From: JAGWRI01 sp035700805
GTDB lineage: Bacteria; Gemmatimonadota; Gemmatimonadetes; Gemmatimonadales; Gemmatimonadaceae
Assembly (NCBI GenBank): GCA_035700805.1
Contig: DASSOG010000009.1
Span: forward strand, 1-64,000
Length of the DNA stretch: 64,000 bases
Reading direction: 5' to 3'
Positions 25,334 through 33,507 of this stretch are shown here, piece by piece (the stretch's first letter is position 1; every line of letters begins with the position of its first letter). Position numbers and translations under genes: made by a program. The notes under the pieces are model-generated. The model was not told the DNA's origin and searched no databases. It was given only the letters and a program-made list of their open reading frames with translations.

Positions 25334-26365
25334 ATGCCCTTCCCGTTTCCCCTCCGCCCTGACGTTCCGCTCTACCTGGCTCCCATGGCCGGCGTGTCGG
25401 AATCGCCCTTTCGTCGGCTCTGCCGGCGCTTTGGCGCGGACGTGGTGGTCACCGAATTCCTCTCGGCGGAGGGCATTCGCCGGGAGAACCCGGCCACCAT
25501 CAACAAGCTCCGGTTCAAGCCCGAGGAGCATCCCATCGGGGTGCAGATTTTCGGGGCGGAACCGGCCGCCATGGGCGAGGCCGCGGCGTTCGTCACCGAC
25601 GTGTTCCAGCCGGACTTCGTGGACATCAACTTCGGCTGCCCGGTCAAGAAGGTCGTCAAGCGCAACGGCGGCTCGGGCTGCCTCAAGGACCTGAACCTCG
25701 TGGAGTCCGTCATCCGCGCGGTCATCCAGAGCACCCACCTGCCAGTCACGGCCAAGATCCGCAGCGGGTGGAACGAGGAGATGCGCGACCCGGTGACCAT
25801 CGCCCTCCGCTGCCAGGACGCGGGCGCCAGGGTAGTCGCCCTGCATGCCCGCACGCGGACGCAGATGTACAGTGGCGCCGCGCAGTGGGATGAAATTGCG
25901 GCGGTGGCCGAGGCCCTCGACGTCCCGGTGCTCGGCAACGGGGACATCAAGACGGCCGAAGACGCGGTGCGCATGTATCGCCACACCGGCTGCGCCGGCG
26001 TCATGATTGGTCGCGGCTCCTTTGGCCAGCCGTGGATCTTTGATCAGGCGCGCGACCTCCTGGCGGGCCGTCCCATGCGCCCCGCGCCGCCCGTGGCCGA
26101 GCGATTCCGCGTGGCCCTGGAGCACTCGGCCATGGCGGACGCGTATGAGCCGGACCGACGCGGCGCCGCCATCGAATTCCGCAAGCACCTGGGCTGGTAC
26201 GTGAAGGGGCTCCAGGATTCCGCCGACCTGCGGCGAAAGCTGCACGCCGTGGAGACGCACCACGAAATCGCCGGCATTTTTGACGAGTACCTGCGCACGC
26301 ACGACGTGGAGGGGGACGCCCCGGCACCGCCGGCTGATGCTCGGCTGGAGCCCGTGGGCGCATGA
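25334..26365 (+). CDS. dusB: tRNA-dihydrouridine synthase (DusB-like)
   Basis: A 343-residue FMN enzyme that reduces uridines in the tRNA D-loop. The N-terminal LAPMAGVSESPFRRLCRRFGA binds FMN, the catalytic cysteine is Cys102 in NFGCPVKKVVKRNGGS, and GNGDIKTAEDA plus MIGRGSFGQPWIF complete the TIM-barrel. A helical C-terminal domain follows. The ATG appears to be leaderless (see the promoter at 25298). It overlaps larB by 4 bases. Confidence 0.94.
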   Translation: MPFPFPLRPDVPLYLAPMAGVSESPFRRLCRRFGADVVVTEFLSAEGIRRENPATINKLRFKPEEHPIGVQIFGAEPAAMGEAAAFVTDVFQPDFVDINFGCPVKKVVKRNGGSGCLKDLNLVESVIRAVIQSTHLPVTAKIRSGWNEEMRDPVTIALRCQDAGARVVALHARTRTQMYSGAAQWDEIAAVAEALDVPVLGNGDIKTAEDAVRMYRHTGCAGVMIGRGSFGQPWIFDQARDLLAGRPMRPAPPVAERFRVALEHSAMADAYEPDRRGAAIEFRKHLGWYVKGLQDSADLRRKLHAVETHHEIAGIFDEYLRTHDVEGDAPAPPADARLEPVGA

Positions 26366-27111
26366 TGCGAGCCCACGTTCGCGATCTGCTGGCGCGGGTT
26401 GCGAACGGGACGCTCACTGTGGAACTCGCCGTGCGGGAGCTCTCGGTGGATCCCATCGAGGATCTGGGGCACACCACCGTGGACCACCACCGGGCGCTGC
26501 GGCAGGGCTACCCCGAGGTGATCTACGGCGCGGGCAAGACCCCGGCGCAGATTGTGGAGATTGCCCAGCACATCGCGGCCCGCGGAGATGGGGTGCTGGC
26601 CACCCGCCTGGGCGACGAGGCAGGCGCAGCGCTCACGCGCGCGCTTCCCGCGGTCCAGTTGAACGCGACGGCCCGCACGGCCTACCTGCCGGGGCGGGAA
26701 GCGCCGGAGGCGGGCCGCGGATCCGTGTGCGTCGTCACTGCCGGCACCAGCGACCTGCCCGTGGCCGAGGAGGCCGCGGTCACCGCCGCGGCCCTGGGCA
26801 ACACCGTGCTGCGCGTGAATGACGTGGGCGTGGCCGGCCTGCATCGGCTGCTGGCGCGGATGGACGAGTTGCTCTCGGCCGCCGTGGTGATCGTGGTGGC
26901 CGGCATGGATGGCGCGCTGCCCTCGGTGGTGGGCGGGCTGGTGGCCCGGCCCGTCATCGCGGTGCCCACCAGCGTGGGGTATGGGGCCGCGCTGGGTGGC
27001 CTGGCGCCGCTGCTGACGATGCTGAACAGTTGCTCGGCCGGGGTGACGGTGGTGAACATCGACAACGGGTTCGGCGCGGCCGTGGCCGCGAGCCGGATCA
27101 CGCACGACTGA
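26362..27111 (+). CDS. larB: Nickel-pincer cofactor biosynthesis protein LarB
   Basis: A 249-residue LarB homologue. LarB carboxylates and hydrolyses nicotinic acid adenine dinucleotide in the first step of nickel-pincer cofactor synthesis. The AIR-carboxylase-like domain is seen in the second half (VTAGTSDLPVAEEAAVTAAALG, VAGMDGALPSVVGGLV and VPTSVGYGAALGGLAPLLTML) after the LarB-specific DHHRALRQGYPEVIYGAGKT segment. Neither larC nor larE is in the window. It overlaps dusB (ATGA) and precedes the GGDEF gene by 23 bases. Confidence 0.93.
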   Translation: MMRAHVRDLLARVANGTLTVELAVRELSVDPIEDLGHTTVDHHRALRQGYPEVIYGAGKTPAQIVEIAQHIAARGDGVLATRLGDEAGAALTRALPAVQLNATARTAYLPGREAPEAGRGSVCVVTAGTSDLPVAEEAAVTAAALGNTVLRVNDVGVAGLHRLLARMDELLSAAVVIVVAGMDGALPSVVGGLVARPVIAVPTSVGYGAALGGLAPLLTMLNSCSAGVTVVNIDNGFGAAVAASRITHD

Positions 27112-27134
27112 CCCCGGCCCGAGGCGCCGCCCTC

Positions 27135-28841
27135 ATGACATTTCTGGAATGGTCAGCGGGGCTGGGCGGCGCCGCGCTGGTGGCGTGGGGAGCCACGGCG
27201 CTGGTTCGGCGGCGCAAGGGGACGCCGCGCGCTGAGGAACATGCGTTGCCGCCAGCCGGGGCCGCCCGCCGGTCGCAGGCCGCCACCGCCCGACGCGTGC
27301 ACTCGCTGCTCGGCTCCACGCCTGGGAGCGCGCAGGATGCGTCGTCGCGGGCGCCGGTCACCGACCTGCGGAGCCGGGAGGCGGCGTCGCACGAGGCCGA
27401 CGAGCAGGCCTCCGACGACCTGCACCTCACGGCGCAGCTCGCGGACATCCGCGACGAGTGCGAGGCGGAGGAGGCCGTGCTCTGGCGATGGGATGACACG
27501 CGCGACCTCCTGTCGCCCGCGGCCTGGTCGCGCGCCGAGGCGGATCGTCCCCAGGGCTTTGACATGGCCGTATGGGGGCCGCTGGCGCGCTGGGTGGCGC
27601 AGGAGCGCATGCCCGTGCTCGACGCCGGAGAGCCGGCGGCGTCGCCCAAATTTGCCGGGGCGCCCGTGGTGGACAACGACGTGCTGGTTGGCGTCCTCAC
27701 GGTGACGCACGCGGCTGGCCTTGGCATCGGGCGTGACCGGGCCCGCCAGTGGATGCCGCGCTATGCGGGGCAGGTGCTGCGCCTGCTGCTGCTCAGCGAA
27801 TCGCGCCGCGAACATGCGCGCCAGCAGCGCCAGAGCCAGTCGCTGATGACGGCCATCCGGGAAATCCAGGGCAACACGACGCAGGAGGGGCTGGCGGACT
27901 CCATCTGCCGGAACGCGTTGGACGTCTCGTCGGGGACCGGCGCGGCGCTTGTTCACTGGCGGAGCGAAAAGCAGAAGGGAGCGGCGGTGTACACCACGGC
28001 GGGCTTCCTGCGGCAGGCGCGCTTTCCCGTGGACGCCGACACGCTGGTGGCACGCGCGTGCGTGGAGGCGGAGTTCCGCTTTTTCGACGAGCCTCGCCCC
28101 GGGGCCGATGCCCCGTTGATCTCGGCGGGCGACGGCGGGTGGCCCATGGGCTCCATCGTCATTGTGCCGCTCAAGTCGGATGCGCGGGTGATTGGCGCGC
28201 TGGTCGTGGTCAGCAACGAGGAAACGCTGATCACGCATGACGAGTTCGAGAACCTCAAGATCCTGGGGGAGTTCTCGGCCACGCCGCTGCAGATCCTCTG
28301 GGAGTTTGACGAAGTGAGCCGCCGGGCCAGCACCGATGGGCTGACGGGCCTTGGCAATCGGCGGACCTTCGACGAGTACTTCCGGCGCCAGTTGAATGAG
28401 GCCGACCGGTTCGGGCAGCCGCTGGCGCTGATCCTGGTGGACATCGACCATTTCAAGCGCGTGAACGACACCTGGGGGCATGAGGCCGGGGATGAGGTGC
28501 TGCGCCTGGTGGCCGGGAAGCTCAAGGAGGGCGTGCGCAACGTGGATGAACTTGCGCGCTACGGGGGCGAGGAGTTTGCCATCCTCCTCTCGCAGACGTC
28601 AGTGGATGGCGCGATGGAACTTGCCGACCGGTTGCGGCAGGCGGTGGAGGGCGCGGACGTGAAGTACAAGGGGGAGGATCTGTCCGTCACGATTTCGTGC
28701 GGCATCGCGGCCTACCGGGACGGGGTGTCCACGCGGGAGGGGCTGTTCCGTGCCGCCGACCGGGCGTTGTACGACGCCAAGCGGGCCGGGCGGAACTGCG
28801 TGCGCGCCGTTGGTGTATCGCCGGAGGTCCTGGAGGGTTAG
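27135..28841 (+). CDS. Membrane-anchored GAF-GGDEF diguanylate cyclase
   Basis: A 568-residue protein with one N-terminal transmembrane segment (about 8-24), a low-complexity linker, GAF-like regions (about 110-400) and a C-terminal GGDEF domain. The active-site motif is GGEEF at about residues 477-481 and an inhibitory I-site RxxD (RNVD, 468-471) stands five residues before it, so it should make cyclic di-GMP and be product-inhibited. The start at ATG 27135 gives a plausible anchor; an upstream open stretch overlaps larB. It lies 20 bases before ssrA. Confidence 0.9.
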   Translation: MTFLEWSAGLGGAALVAWGATALVRRRKGTPRAEEHALPPAGAARRSQAATARRVHSLLGSTPGSAQDASSRAPVTDLRSREAASHEADEQASDDLHLTAQLADIRDECEAEEAVLWRWDDTRDLLSPAAWSRAEADRPQGFDMAVWGPLARWVAQERMPVLDAGEPAASPKFAGAPVVDNDVLVGVLTVTHAAGLGIGRDRARQWMPRYAGQVLRLLLLSESRREHARQQRQSQSLMTAIREIQGNTTQEGLADSICRNALDVSSGTGAALVHWRSEKQKGAAVYTTAGFLRQARFPVDADTLVARACVEAEFRFFDEPRPGADAPLISAGDGGWPMGSIVIVPLKSDARVIGALVVVSNEETLITHDEFENLKILGEFSATPLQILWEFDEVSRRASTDGLTGLGNRRTFDEYFRRQLNEADRFGQPLALILVDIDHFKRVNDTWGHEAGDEVLRLVAGKLKEGVRNVDELARYGGEEFAILLSQTSVDGAMELADRLRQAVEGADVKYKGEDLSVTISCGIAAYRDGVSTREGLFRAADRALYDAKRAGRNCVRAVGVSPEVLEG

Positions 28842-28861
28842 ATTGCGGGATGCAGGTATGA

Positions 28862-29214
28862 GGGGGCGACAGGCTTCGACGGGGTAAGTGAAGCCGTGGC
28901 CGCGTGCCCAGGTCCTCGGGTCCCTGGTTAAACACTCGGGAACGTTTCAACTGCCAACCACAACTTGGCCCTCGCTGCGTAACTTCGGTTATGCCGAGTG
29001 CTCCAGCGGCAGCCCTCCCGGGGCGGCTTCCGGAGTATCGAAAAACCGGGATGGTTGGTTCGCGCGTCCTCGGTGAACTGACGAGATTTTAGGGGACTCA
29101 TCCGGCGGTGGGCGGCCCATCGGCCAGCCGTCGGAAACATCAATCGACGGGCTACGCACGTAGACGCTGTGGTAGATCTATTTCCGGACCGGGGTTCGAT
29201 TCCCCGCGCCTCCA
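28862..29214 (+). ncRNA. ssrA: Transfer-messenger RNA (tmRNA)
   Basis: The 5' end GGGGGCGACAGGCTTCGACG and the 3' GGTTCGATTCCCCGCGCCTCC are diagnostic of one-piece tmRNA. GGGGGCG at 28862-28868 pairs with CGCCTCC at 29207-29213 to form the 7-bp acceptor stem (one G-U pair), with A29214 as discriminator. CCA is not encoded. The T-arm TTCGATT and a tag-coding region are in the expected places, with pseudoknot-like G+C segments between. It rescues stalled ribosomes and tags their products for proteolysis. Confidence 0.97.
28953..28982 (+). other. tmRNA proteolysis tag reading frame (ANHNLALAA)
   Basis: The frame GCC AAC CAC AAC TTG GCC CTC GCT GCG followed by TAA encodes ANHNLALAA. The alanine resume codon and the LALAA end, recognised by ClpXP-type proteases, are typical. 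At nine residues plus the tRNA-carried alanine it is at the short end of known tags. Confidence 0.93.
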
Positions 29215-29223
29215 TTGCACTCC

Positions 29224-29252
29224 CAAGGGGCCGGCCATGCGCCGGCCCCTTG
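29224..29252. terminator. Putative bidirectional terminator between ssrA and the convergent operon
   Basis: CAAGGGGCCGGC pairs with GCCGGCCCCTTG in a perfect 12-bp stem with a 5-base loop. It starts 10 bases after tmRNA and abuts the stop codon of the opposing gene. No T-run is present on either side, so it may act as an RNA 3'-end barrier or convergent-transcription stop rather than a strict intrinsic terminator. Confidence 0.6.
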
Positions 29253-30221
29253 TCACGTCGCCACCGACTCGGCCGGGCGACGCCGGCGCAGGAACTCCGG
29301 CGCGAGCGCCACGCCAATGGCCGTGACGGGCAGGATCTGCTGGGCCTGGATCAGCACCGCCACCGCCACCGCCGCATTCGCGTCAAACCCCAGCGCCGCG
29401 GCCGTCAGGGCATATACGAGCTGGAATATGCCCACGTTCCCGGGCGTGGTACGGATGGCAAACCCCACGTTCACTGCCAGCAGGCACGCCACCGTCCCGG
29501 TGAAGGTGATGGGAAAGTGCACCGCCTTCGCGGTCATGTGGTATGTGGCGATCTGCAGCGCCCAGGCGCCAATGGAGAGCGCCATGGCCGCGGAGAACCG
29601 GGGGACCGTGGACACACTGGCCAGCGTGTGCACGAACCGGCGGGCGTACGCGTGCAGCCGGCCCTGCCAGGTCGTCTCGTCCACCACGCGTTCCTCGGTC
29701 TTCTCCCGGCTCAACAGGAAGAGCACGAAGAACCCCAGCACGGCCATCGCGGTCAGGGCCAGGGGGCGGAGCGCCGAGATATGCTCGGGCAGGGGCAGCA
29801 GCCAGATGCCGAGTACGAGCATCAGCACATAGCCGCTCAGTTCGAACAGCCGCTCCAGCGCGAACGTGGCCAGGATGCGCGAGCTGGGCACATGGGCCGC
29901 GCGCGACACAAAGATCACGCGCGCCGCCTCCCCGCCACTGGCGACCAGCACATTGTTGAGCCCGGCGCCCGCGAAGGTGGCGCGCATGGCCAGCCGGAAT
30001 GAGGGCGCGCCCACCGGGCGCAGGAAGATCCACCAGCGGACGCCCTTGAGCGCCAGCGACGCCAGGTTCACCGCGGCCGCGGCCACCAGCATGCCGGGCG
30101 ACGCGGTCGCCAGCGCGCGCCACATGTCGTGCCAGTCCACTCGGCGCGCGAACAGGGCCAGCAGCGTGACCGCCACCACCCACACGCCCACGCGCAGCAG
30201 CCGAGCCGTTGTGCGCTTCAT
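29253..30221 (-). CDS. Lysylphosphatidylglycerol synthase TM-region/UPF0104-like protein
   Basis: A 322-residue integral membrane protein with about seven to eight transmembrane helices, resembling the flippase-like membrane domain of MprF and AglD (UPF0104). The typical features are RWWIFLRPVGAPS near residue 62, the GAGLNNVLVASGGEAARV segment near 87-104 and PGNVGIFQLVYALTAAALGF near 275. The catalytic lysyltransferase domain of MprF is absent, so it probably moves a lipid or polyprenyl-linked substrate. It overlaps the deacetylase gene by 4 bases and is the last gene of the minus-strand run; envelope glycan or lipid work is suggested by its two upstream neighbours. Confidence 0.8.
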   Translation of the reverse strand: MKRTTARLLRVGVWVVAVTLLALFARRVDWHDMWRALATASPGMLVAAAAVNLASLALKGVRWWIFLRPVGAPSFRLAMRATFAGAGLNNVLVASGGEAARVIFVSRAAHVPSSRILATFALERLFELSGYVLMLVLGIWLLPLPEHISALRPLALTAMAVLGFFVLFLLSREKTEERVVDETTWQGRLHAYARRFVHTLASVSTVPRFSAAMALSIGAWALQIATYHMTAKAVHFPITFTGTVACLLAVNVGFAIRTTPGNVGIFQLVYALTAAALGFDANAAVAVAVLIQAQQILPVTAIGVALAPEFLRRRRPAESVAT

Positions 30222-30913
30222 GCGGGGGGCACCGTCACGAAACGGTAGCCACTCTCGCGCAGGGCTTGGATCACCAGCGGTACCGCCTGGGCGGTCTGGC
30301 TCCGGTCGCCGGCCGGATCGTAGCCGTCGCCGTCATGCAGCAGGAGGATGGCGCCAGGGCGCGTGCCCAGCACCGTGCGCCGCACGATCTCGTCCACGCC
30401 GGGACGCGCCGAATCCCAGACGCCCAGCGACCATCCGATGACGCGCTGGCCCAGCGAGGCGGCAATGCCGTTCACCCAGGGGCTGCGAAAGCCGTGCGGC
30501 GCGCGAAAGAGGGCGGGACGCGCGCCGGCGGCCTCCGCGATGACCTCGGTGCCGCGGCTCAGGTCGTCGCGCACGTAGGCCGGGGGCCTGAAGTGCAGCT
30601 TGCGGTGGTGGTATCCATGATTACCTATGGCGTGCCCTTCGTCATGGACGCGCCGGACGAGCGCGGGCCAGCGCTCCGCGTGGCGGCCGAGGATAAAGAA
30701 GGTGGCCCGCACCCCCGCCGCCGCCAGGGCATCGAGGATGCGCGGCGTGGCCTCGGGGTTGGGGCCGTCGTCAAAGGTGAGCGCCACCTCCCGGTCGCGC
30801 GTGGGCAGGCGCCCCAGCGCACGGCCAAACACGAGGCTGTTCCGGTAGAAGGCGCCGTGCGCGGCCAGGCCGCCAAGGGTCACGGCGCCGGTGACGAGCG
30901 CCGGTCCGGTCAT
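30218..30913 (-). CDS. Polysaccharide deacetylase (NodB-type, CE4)
   Basis: A 231-residue protein with an N-terminal hydrophobic segment (about 5-20) and a NodB domain. Catalytic motif 1 is TFDDGPN, the metal-binding His pair is in NHGYHH, and motif 3 is RAPHGFRSPW. An ILLLHDGDGYDP segment holds the C-terminal motif. Members remove N-acetyl groups from chitin-like sugars, peptidoglycan or exopolysaccharide. It overlaps both neighbours by 4 bases, between a GT4 glycosyltransferase and a flippase-like protein. Confidence 0.9.
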   Translation of the reverse strand: MTGPALVTGAVTLGGLAAHGAFYRNSLVFGRALGRLPTRDREVALTFDDGPNPEATPRILDALAAAGVRATFFILGRHAERWPALVRRVHDEGHAIGNHGYHHRKLHFRPPAYVRDDLSRGTEVIAEAAGARPALFRAPHGFRSPWVNGIAASLGQRVIGWSLGVWDSARPGVDEIVRRTVLGTRPGAILLLHDGDGYDPAGDRSQTAQAVPLVIQALRESGYRFVTVPPA

Positions 30914-32130
30914 CGCAGGCCGGTGCGGCGTGCGACCGTCGCCGGGGCGATCACCGCGCGGTACACGCCGAGCACCCGGTCGGCCACGCGATCCCAGGCG
31001 TACTGGTGGGCCTCCGCGCGTCCGCGCGTTCCCAGCTGGCGGCGCAGGTCCGGGTTGTCGATGAGCCGGATGAGCGCATCGGCCAGCGCTTCCGGCTGTC
31101 CGGAGGGTACCATCAGCGCCTCCCGCTCGTTCTGCACCACGTCCTGGAAGCCCAGGATGTCTGAGCAGACAATCGGGGTTTCACAGGCCATGGCCTCCAG
31201 CAGCGTGATGCCGAAGCTGGCCTTGGTGGTGGGGCACGCATAGATGGAACAGTTGGCGTAATACCCCTCGCGGCCATCCAGCACCGAGCCGACAAAGACG
31301 ATGTCGGGGTCGGGGCCGGCCAGGGCGTGGTAATGCTGGCGCAGGGGACCGTCACCCACGACGACGAGCTGGGCCCGGCGCCCGCGCGCTTTCACGATCC
31401 GGAATGCATCGAGCAGGGTGTCCAGGCCATTGCGCGGATCGAACCGGCCCAGGAACAGGATGGATGGGACATCGGCGCGGACCGCGGCGGGTCGCGGGGC
31501 CCCCGGATGGAATACCTGCGCGTCGATCCCGTTGGGAATCACCTGCCAGTTGGCGGTGAAGTACCGGTTCAACGCCACCGTGGTGGAGGGGGACACCGCG
31601 ATGGCGGCGGCCAGCCGGTCCAGCCGGCGCTGGAAGTACCGGTTGAACCACTCATAGCCATACGAATGATCAAAATACGTATGGAATGTCCCGACCACAG
31701 GCACTTCGGCCTCGTCAATGGCCAGCAGGGGCAGCACGGGGGTGAGCGGCGAGTGCACGTGGACAATGTCATACCCGCCGTCGCGGAGCAGGCGGCGCAT
31801 GGTGCGCCGCAACCCCGGGCCCAGCGTGATCCGCGCCTGCGACCCGTTGGCCTGCACCGGCTGGCTGCGCCCAATGCGGATGACATCGGGCATCGGCTCG
31901 GCACCGGGGATTCGCGAGGTGATGATGTCCACATGGTGCCCGCGACGCCTGGCCTCGCGGCCAAAGAAGTGCACATGCTCGCAGACGCCGCCCAGGTGCG
32001 GGTAGTAGTACTCCGTCACCAGCGCGATGCGCAGCGCATGCGCGTCCGGCTCGGCCGGGAGCTGCGGCAGGTCCGGCAGTATGACGCGACGTCCGCGGGC
32101 CGTGCGCCTGCCAGGAATCAGGATTGCCAT
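30910..32130 (-). CDS. Glycosyltransferase family 4 (PimA-like)
   Basis: A 406-residue GT-B glycosyltransferase. The N-terminal Rossmann fold begins LRIALVTEYYYPHLGGVCEHV, typical of lipid-linked mannosyltransferase relatives such as PimA; the acceptor region is followed by the nucleotide-sugar domain with SILFLGRFDPRNGLDTLLDAF and the Glu-containing KASFGITLLEAMACETPIV motif. The acceptor is unknown; a glycolipid or envelope polysaccharide is likely given its neighbours. It begins 15 bases after purF. Confidence 0.88.
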   Translation of the reverse strand: MAILIPGRRTARGRRVILPDLPQLPAEPDAHALRIALVTEYYYPHLGGVCEHVHFFGREARRRGHHVDIITSRIPGAEPMPDVIRIGRSQPVQANGSQARITLGPGLRRTMRRLLRDGGYDIVHVHSPLTPVLPLLAIDEAEVPVVGTFHTYFDHSYGYEWFNRYFQRRLDRLAAAIAVSPSTTVALNRYFTANWQVIPNGIDAQVFHPGAPRPAAVRADVPSILFLGRFDPRNGLDTLLDAFRIVKARGRRAQLVVVGDGPLRQHYHALAGPDPDIVFVGSVLDGREGYYANCSIYACPTTKASFGITLLEAMACETPIVCSDILGFQDVVQNEREALMVPSGQPEALADALIRLIDNPDLRRQLGTRGRAEAHQYAWDRVADRVLGVYRAVIAPATVARRTGLR

Positions 32131-32145
32131 GCGTTGTGCTCCGGC

Positions 32146-33504
32146 TTACCGGTCTCGGGCGTCCAGCGGGGCTTCGGTGGGATAGACCCCGGAAAAGCAC
32201 GCGTCGCAGAATCCGTCCGGGCCGTTGGGTACCGCGGACAGCATCCCGTCTCGCGAAAGGTACCCCAGCGTATCCACTCCAAGTTGCTTCGCAATGTCTT
32301 CCTGGCTCAGGTTGGCCGCGATCAGCTCGCGACGCGTTGGAGTGTCAATACCATAGTAACAGGGGCCCGTGATGGGCGGTGAGCTGACGCGAAGGTGAAC
32401 CTCGCGCGCGCCGGCGCCCCGGATCATCCGCACCAGCCCGCGCGTCGTGGTACCCCGCACAATGGAATCGTCTACCATCACGACGCTCCTGCCCTCGATC
32501 AACTCGCGCACCGGATTGTATTTCACCTTGACCTTGGCATCCCGCCCCGCCTGGGTTGGCTGTATGAACGTGCGCCCCACGTAATGGTTTCGGATGAGCG
32601 CCAGCTCGTAGGGGAGCCCGCTGACCTCCGCGAACCCGAGGGCGGCGGAGTTCGATGAGTCTGGTACGCTGAACACGAGGTCGGCGTTGGGGGCGGGGTG
32701 CTCCCGCGCCAACTGGCGCCCGAGCGCCCGCCGGGCCCGGTCCACCGACCCCCCGAATACCCGGCTGTCGGGCCGGGCAAAGTACACGTACTCGAACACG
32801 CACTTCTTCAGGGGCAGGGGCTCGATGGCCTGGGTGACGTGGACGCCCGAGTCGTCCACCGCGATGATCTCGCCGGGGCCCACCTCGCGCTCCGCCACCG
32901 CGCCGACGATGTCCAGGGCGCAGGTCTCCGAGGCGAACACCACCGCGCCGTTCACCCGGCCCATCACCAGGGGACGCCACCCGCGGGGGTCGCGCGCCGC
33001 GATCAGCGTGTCGCCGATGACGGCCACCAGGCTGTAGGCGCCCTCAAGCCCTGTGAGCGCCTCGGCCATCCGGGCCGCCGGCGACGACGCGTGCGACCGG
33101 GCCAGCCGGTGCACGATCACCTCCGAGTCGGCGCTGGTGGAGAAGATGGAGCCCTCGGCCTCGAGCGCCGTCCGCACCTGGATGGCGTTCACCAGGTTGC
33201 CATTGTGGGCCAGCGCAATGCACCCGCCGCGCGACCGCACCACGATGGGCTGGGCGTTCTCGATGGTGGACGACCCGGCGGTGCTGTACCGCGTGTGGCC
33301 GATGGCCACGTTGCCGGTGGCCCCCACGAGTTCGCGGCCCAGCGATTCGCTCACGGTGCCCATGACGCGGGCCACATGCGCGCGGTCGCCGTCAATCACG
33401 GCCACGCCGGCCGACTCCTGGCCCCGGTGCTGCAGGGAGTAGAGGCCGGTCTGCGTGAGTCGCGCCGCGTCCCCCGTGCCCCGTATTCCAAAGATGCCGC
33501 ACAT
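32146..33504 (-). CDS. purF: Amidophosphoribosyltransferase
   Basis: A 452-residue enzyme for the first step of purine synthesis. The nucleophile is Cys2 (MCGIFGI) with no propeptide encoded, then the Ntn glutaminase signatures HRGQESAG and GHTRYSTAG; the PRPP-binding motif VVMVDDSIVRGTTTRGLV lies near residue 345. The four cysteines that bind a 4Fe-4S cluster in the Bacillus-type enzyme appear retained (KKCVFEY, GPCYYG and CDAC near the C-terminus). It follows purL by three bases. Confidence 0.96.
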   Translation of the reverse strand: MCGIFGIRGTGDAARLTQTGLYSLQHRGQESAGVAVIDGDRAHVARVMGTVSESLGRELVGATGNVAIGHTRYSTAGSSTIENAQPIVVRSRGGCIALAHNGNLVNAIQVRTALEAEGSIFSTSADSEVIVHRLARSHASSPAARMAEALTGLEGAYSLVAVIGDTLIAARDPRGWRPLVMGRVNGAVVFASETCALDIVGAVAEREVGPGEIIAVDDSGVHVTQAIEPLPLKKCVFEYVYFARPDSRVFGGSVDRARRALGRQLAREHPAPNADLVFSVPDSSNSAALGFAEVSGLPYELALIRNHYVGRTFIQPTQAGRDAKVKVKYNPVRELIEGRSVVMVDDSIVRGTTTRGLVRMIRGAGAREVHLRVSSPPITGPCYYGIDTPTRRELIAANLSQEDIAKQLGVDTLGYLSRDGMLSAVPNGPDGFCDACFSGVYPTEAPLDARDR

Positions 33505-33507
33505 GGT

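Noticed and set aside
28888..29326. Short frames overlapping 28.9-29.3 kb on both strands
   Set aside because: They lie within or next to the tmRNA gene, whose ends and tag are clear.
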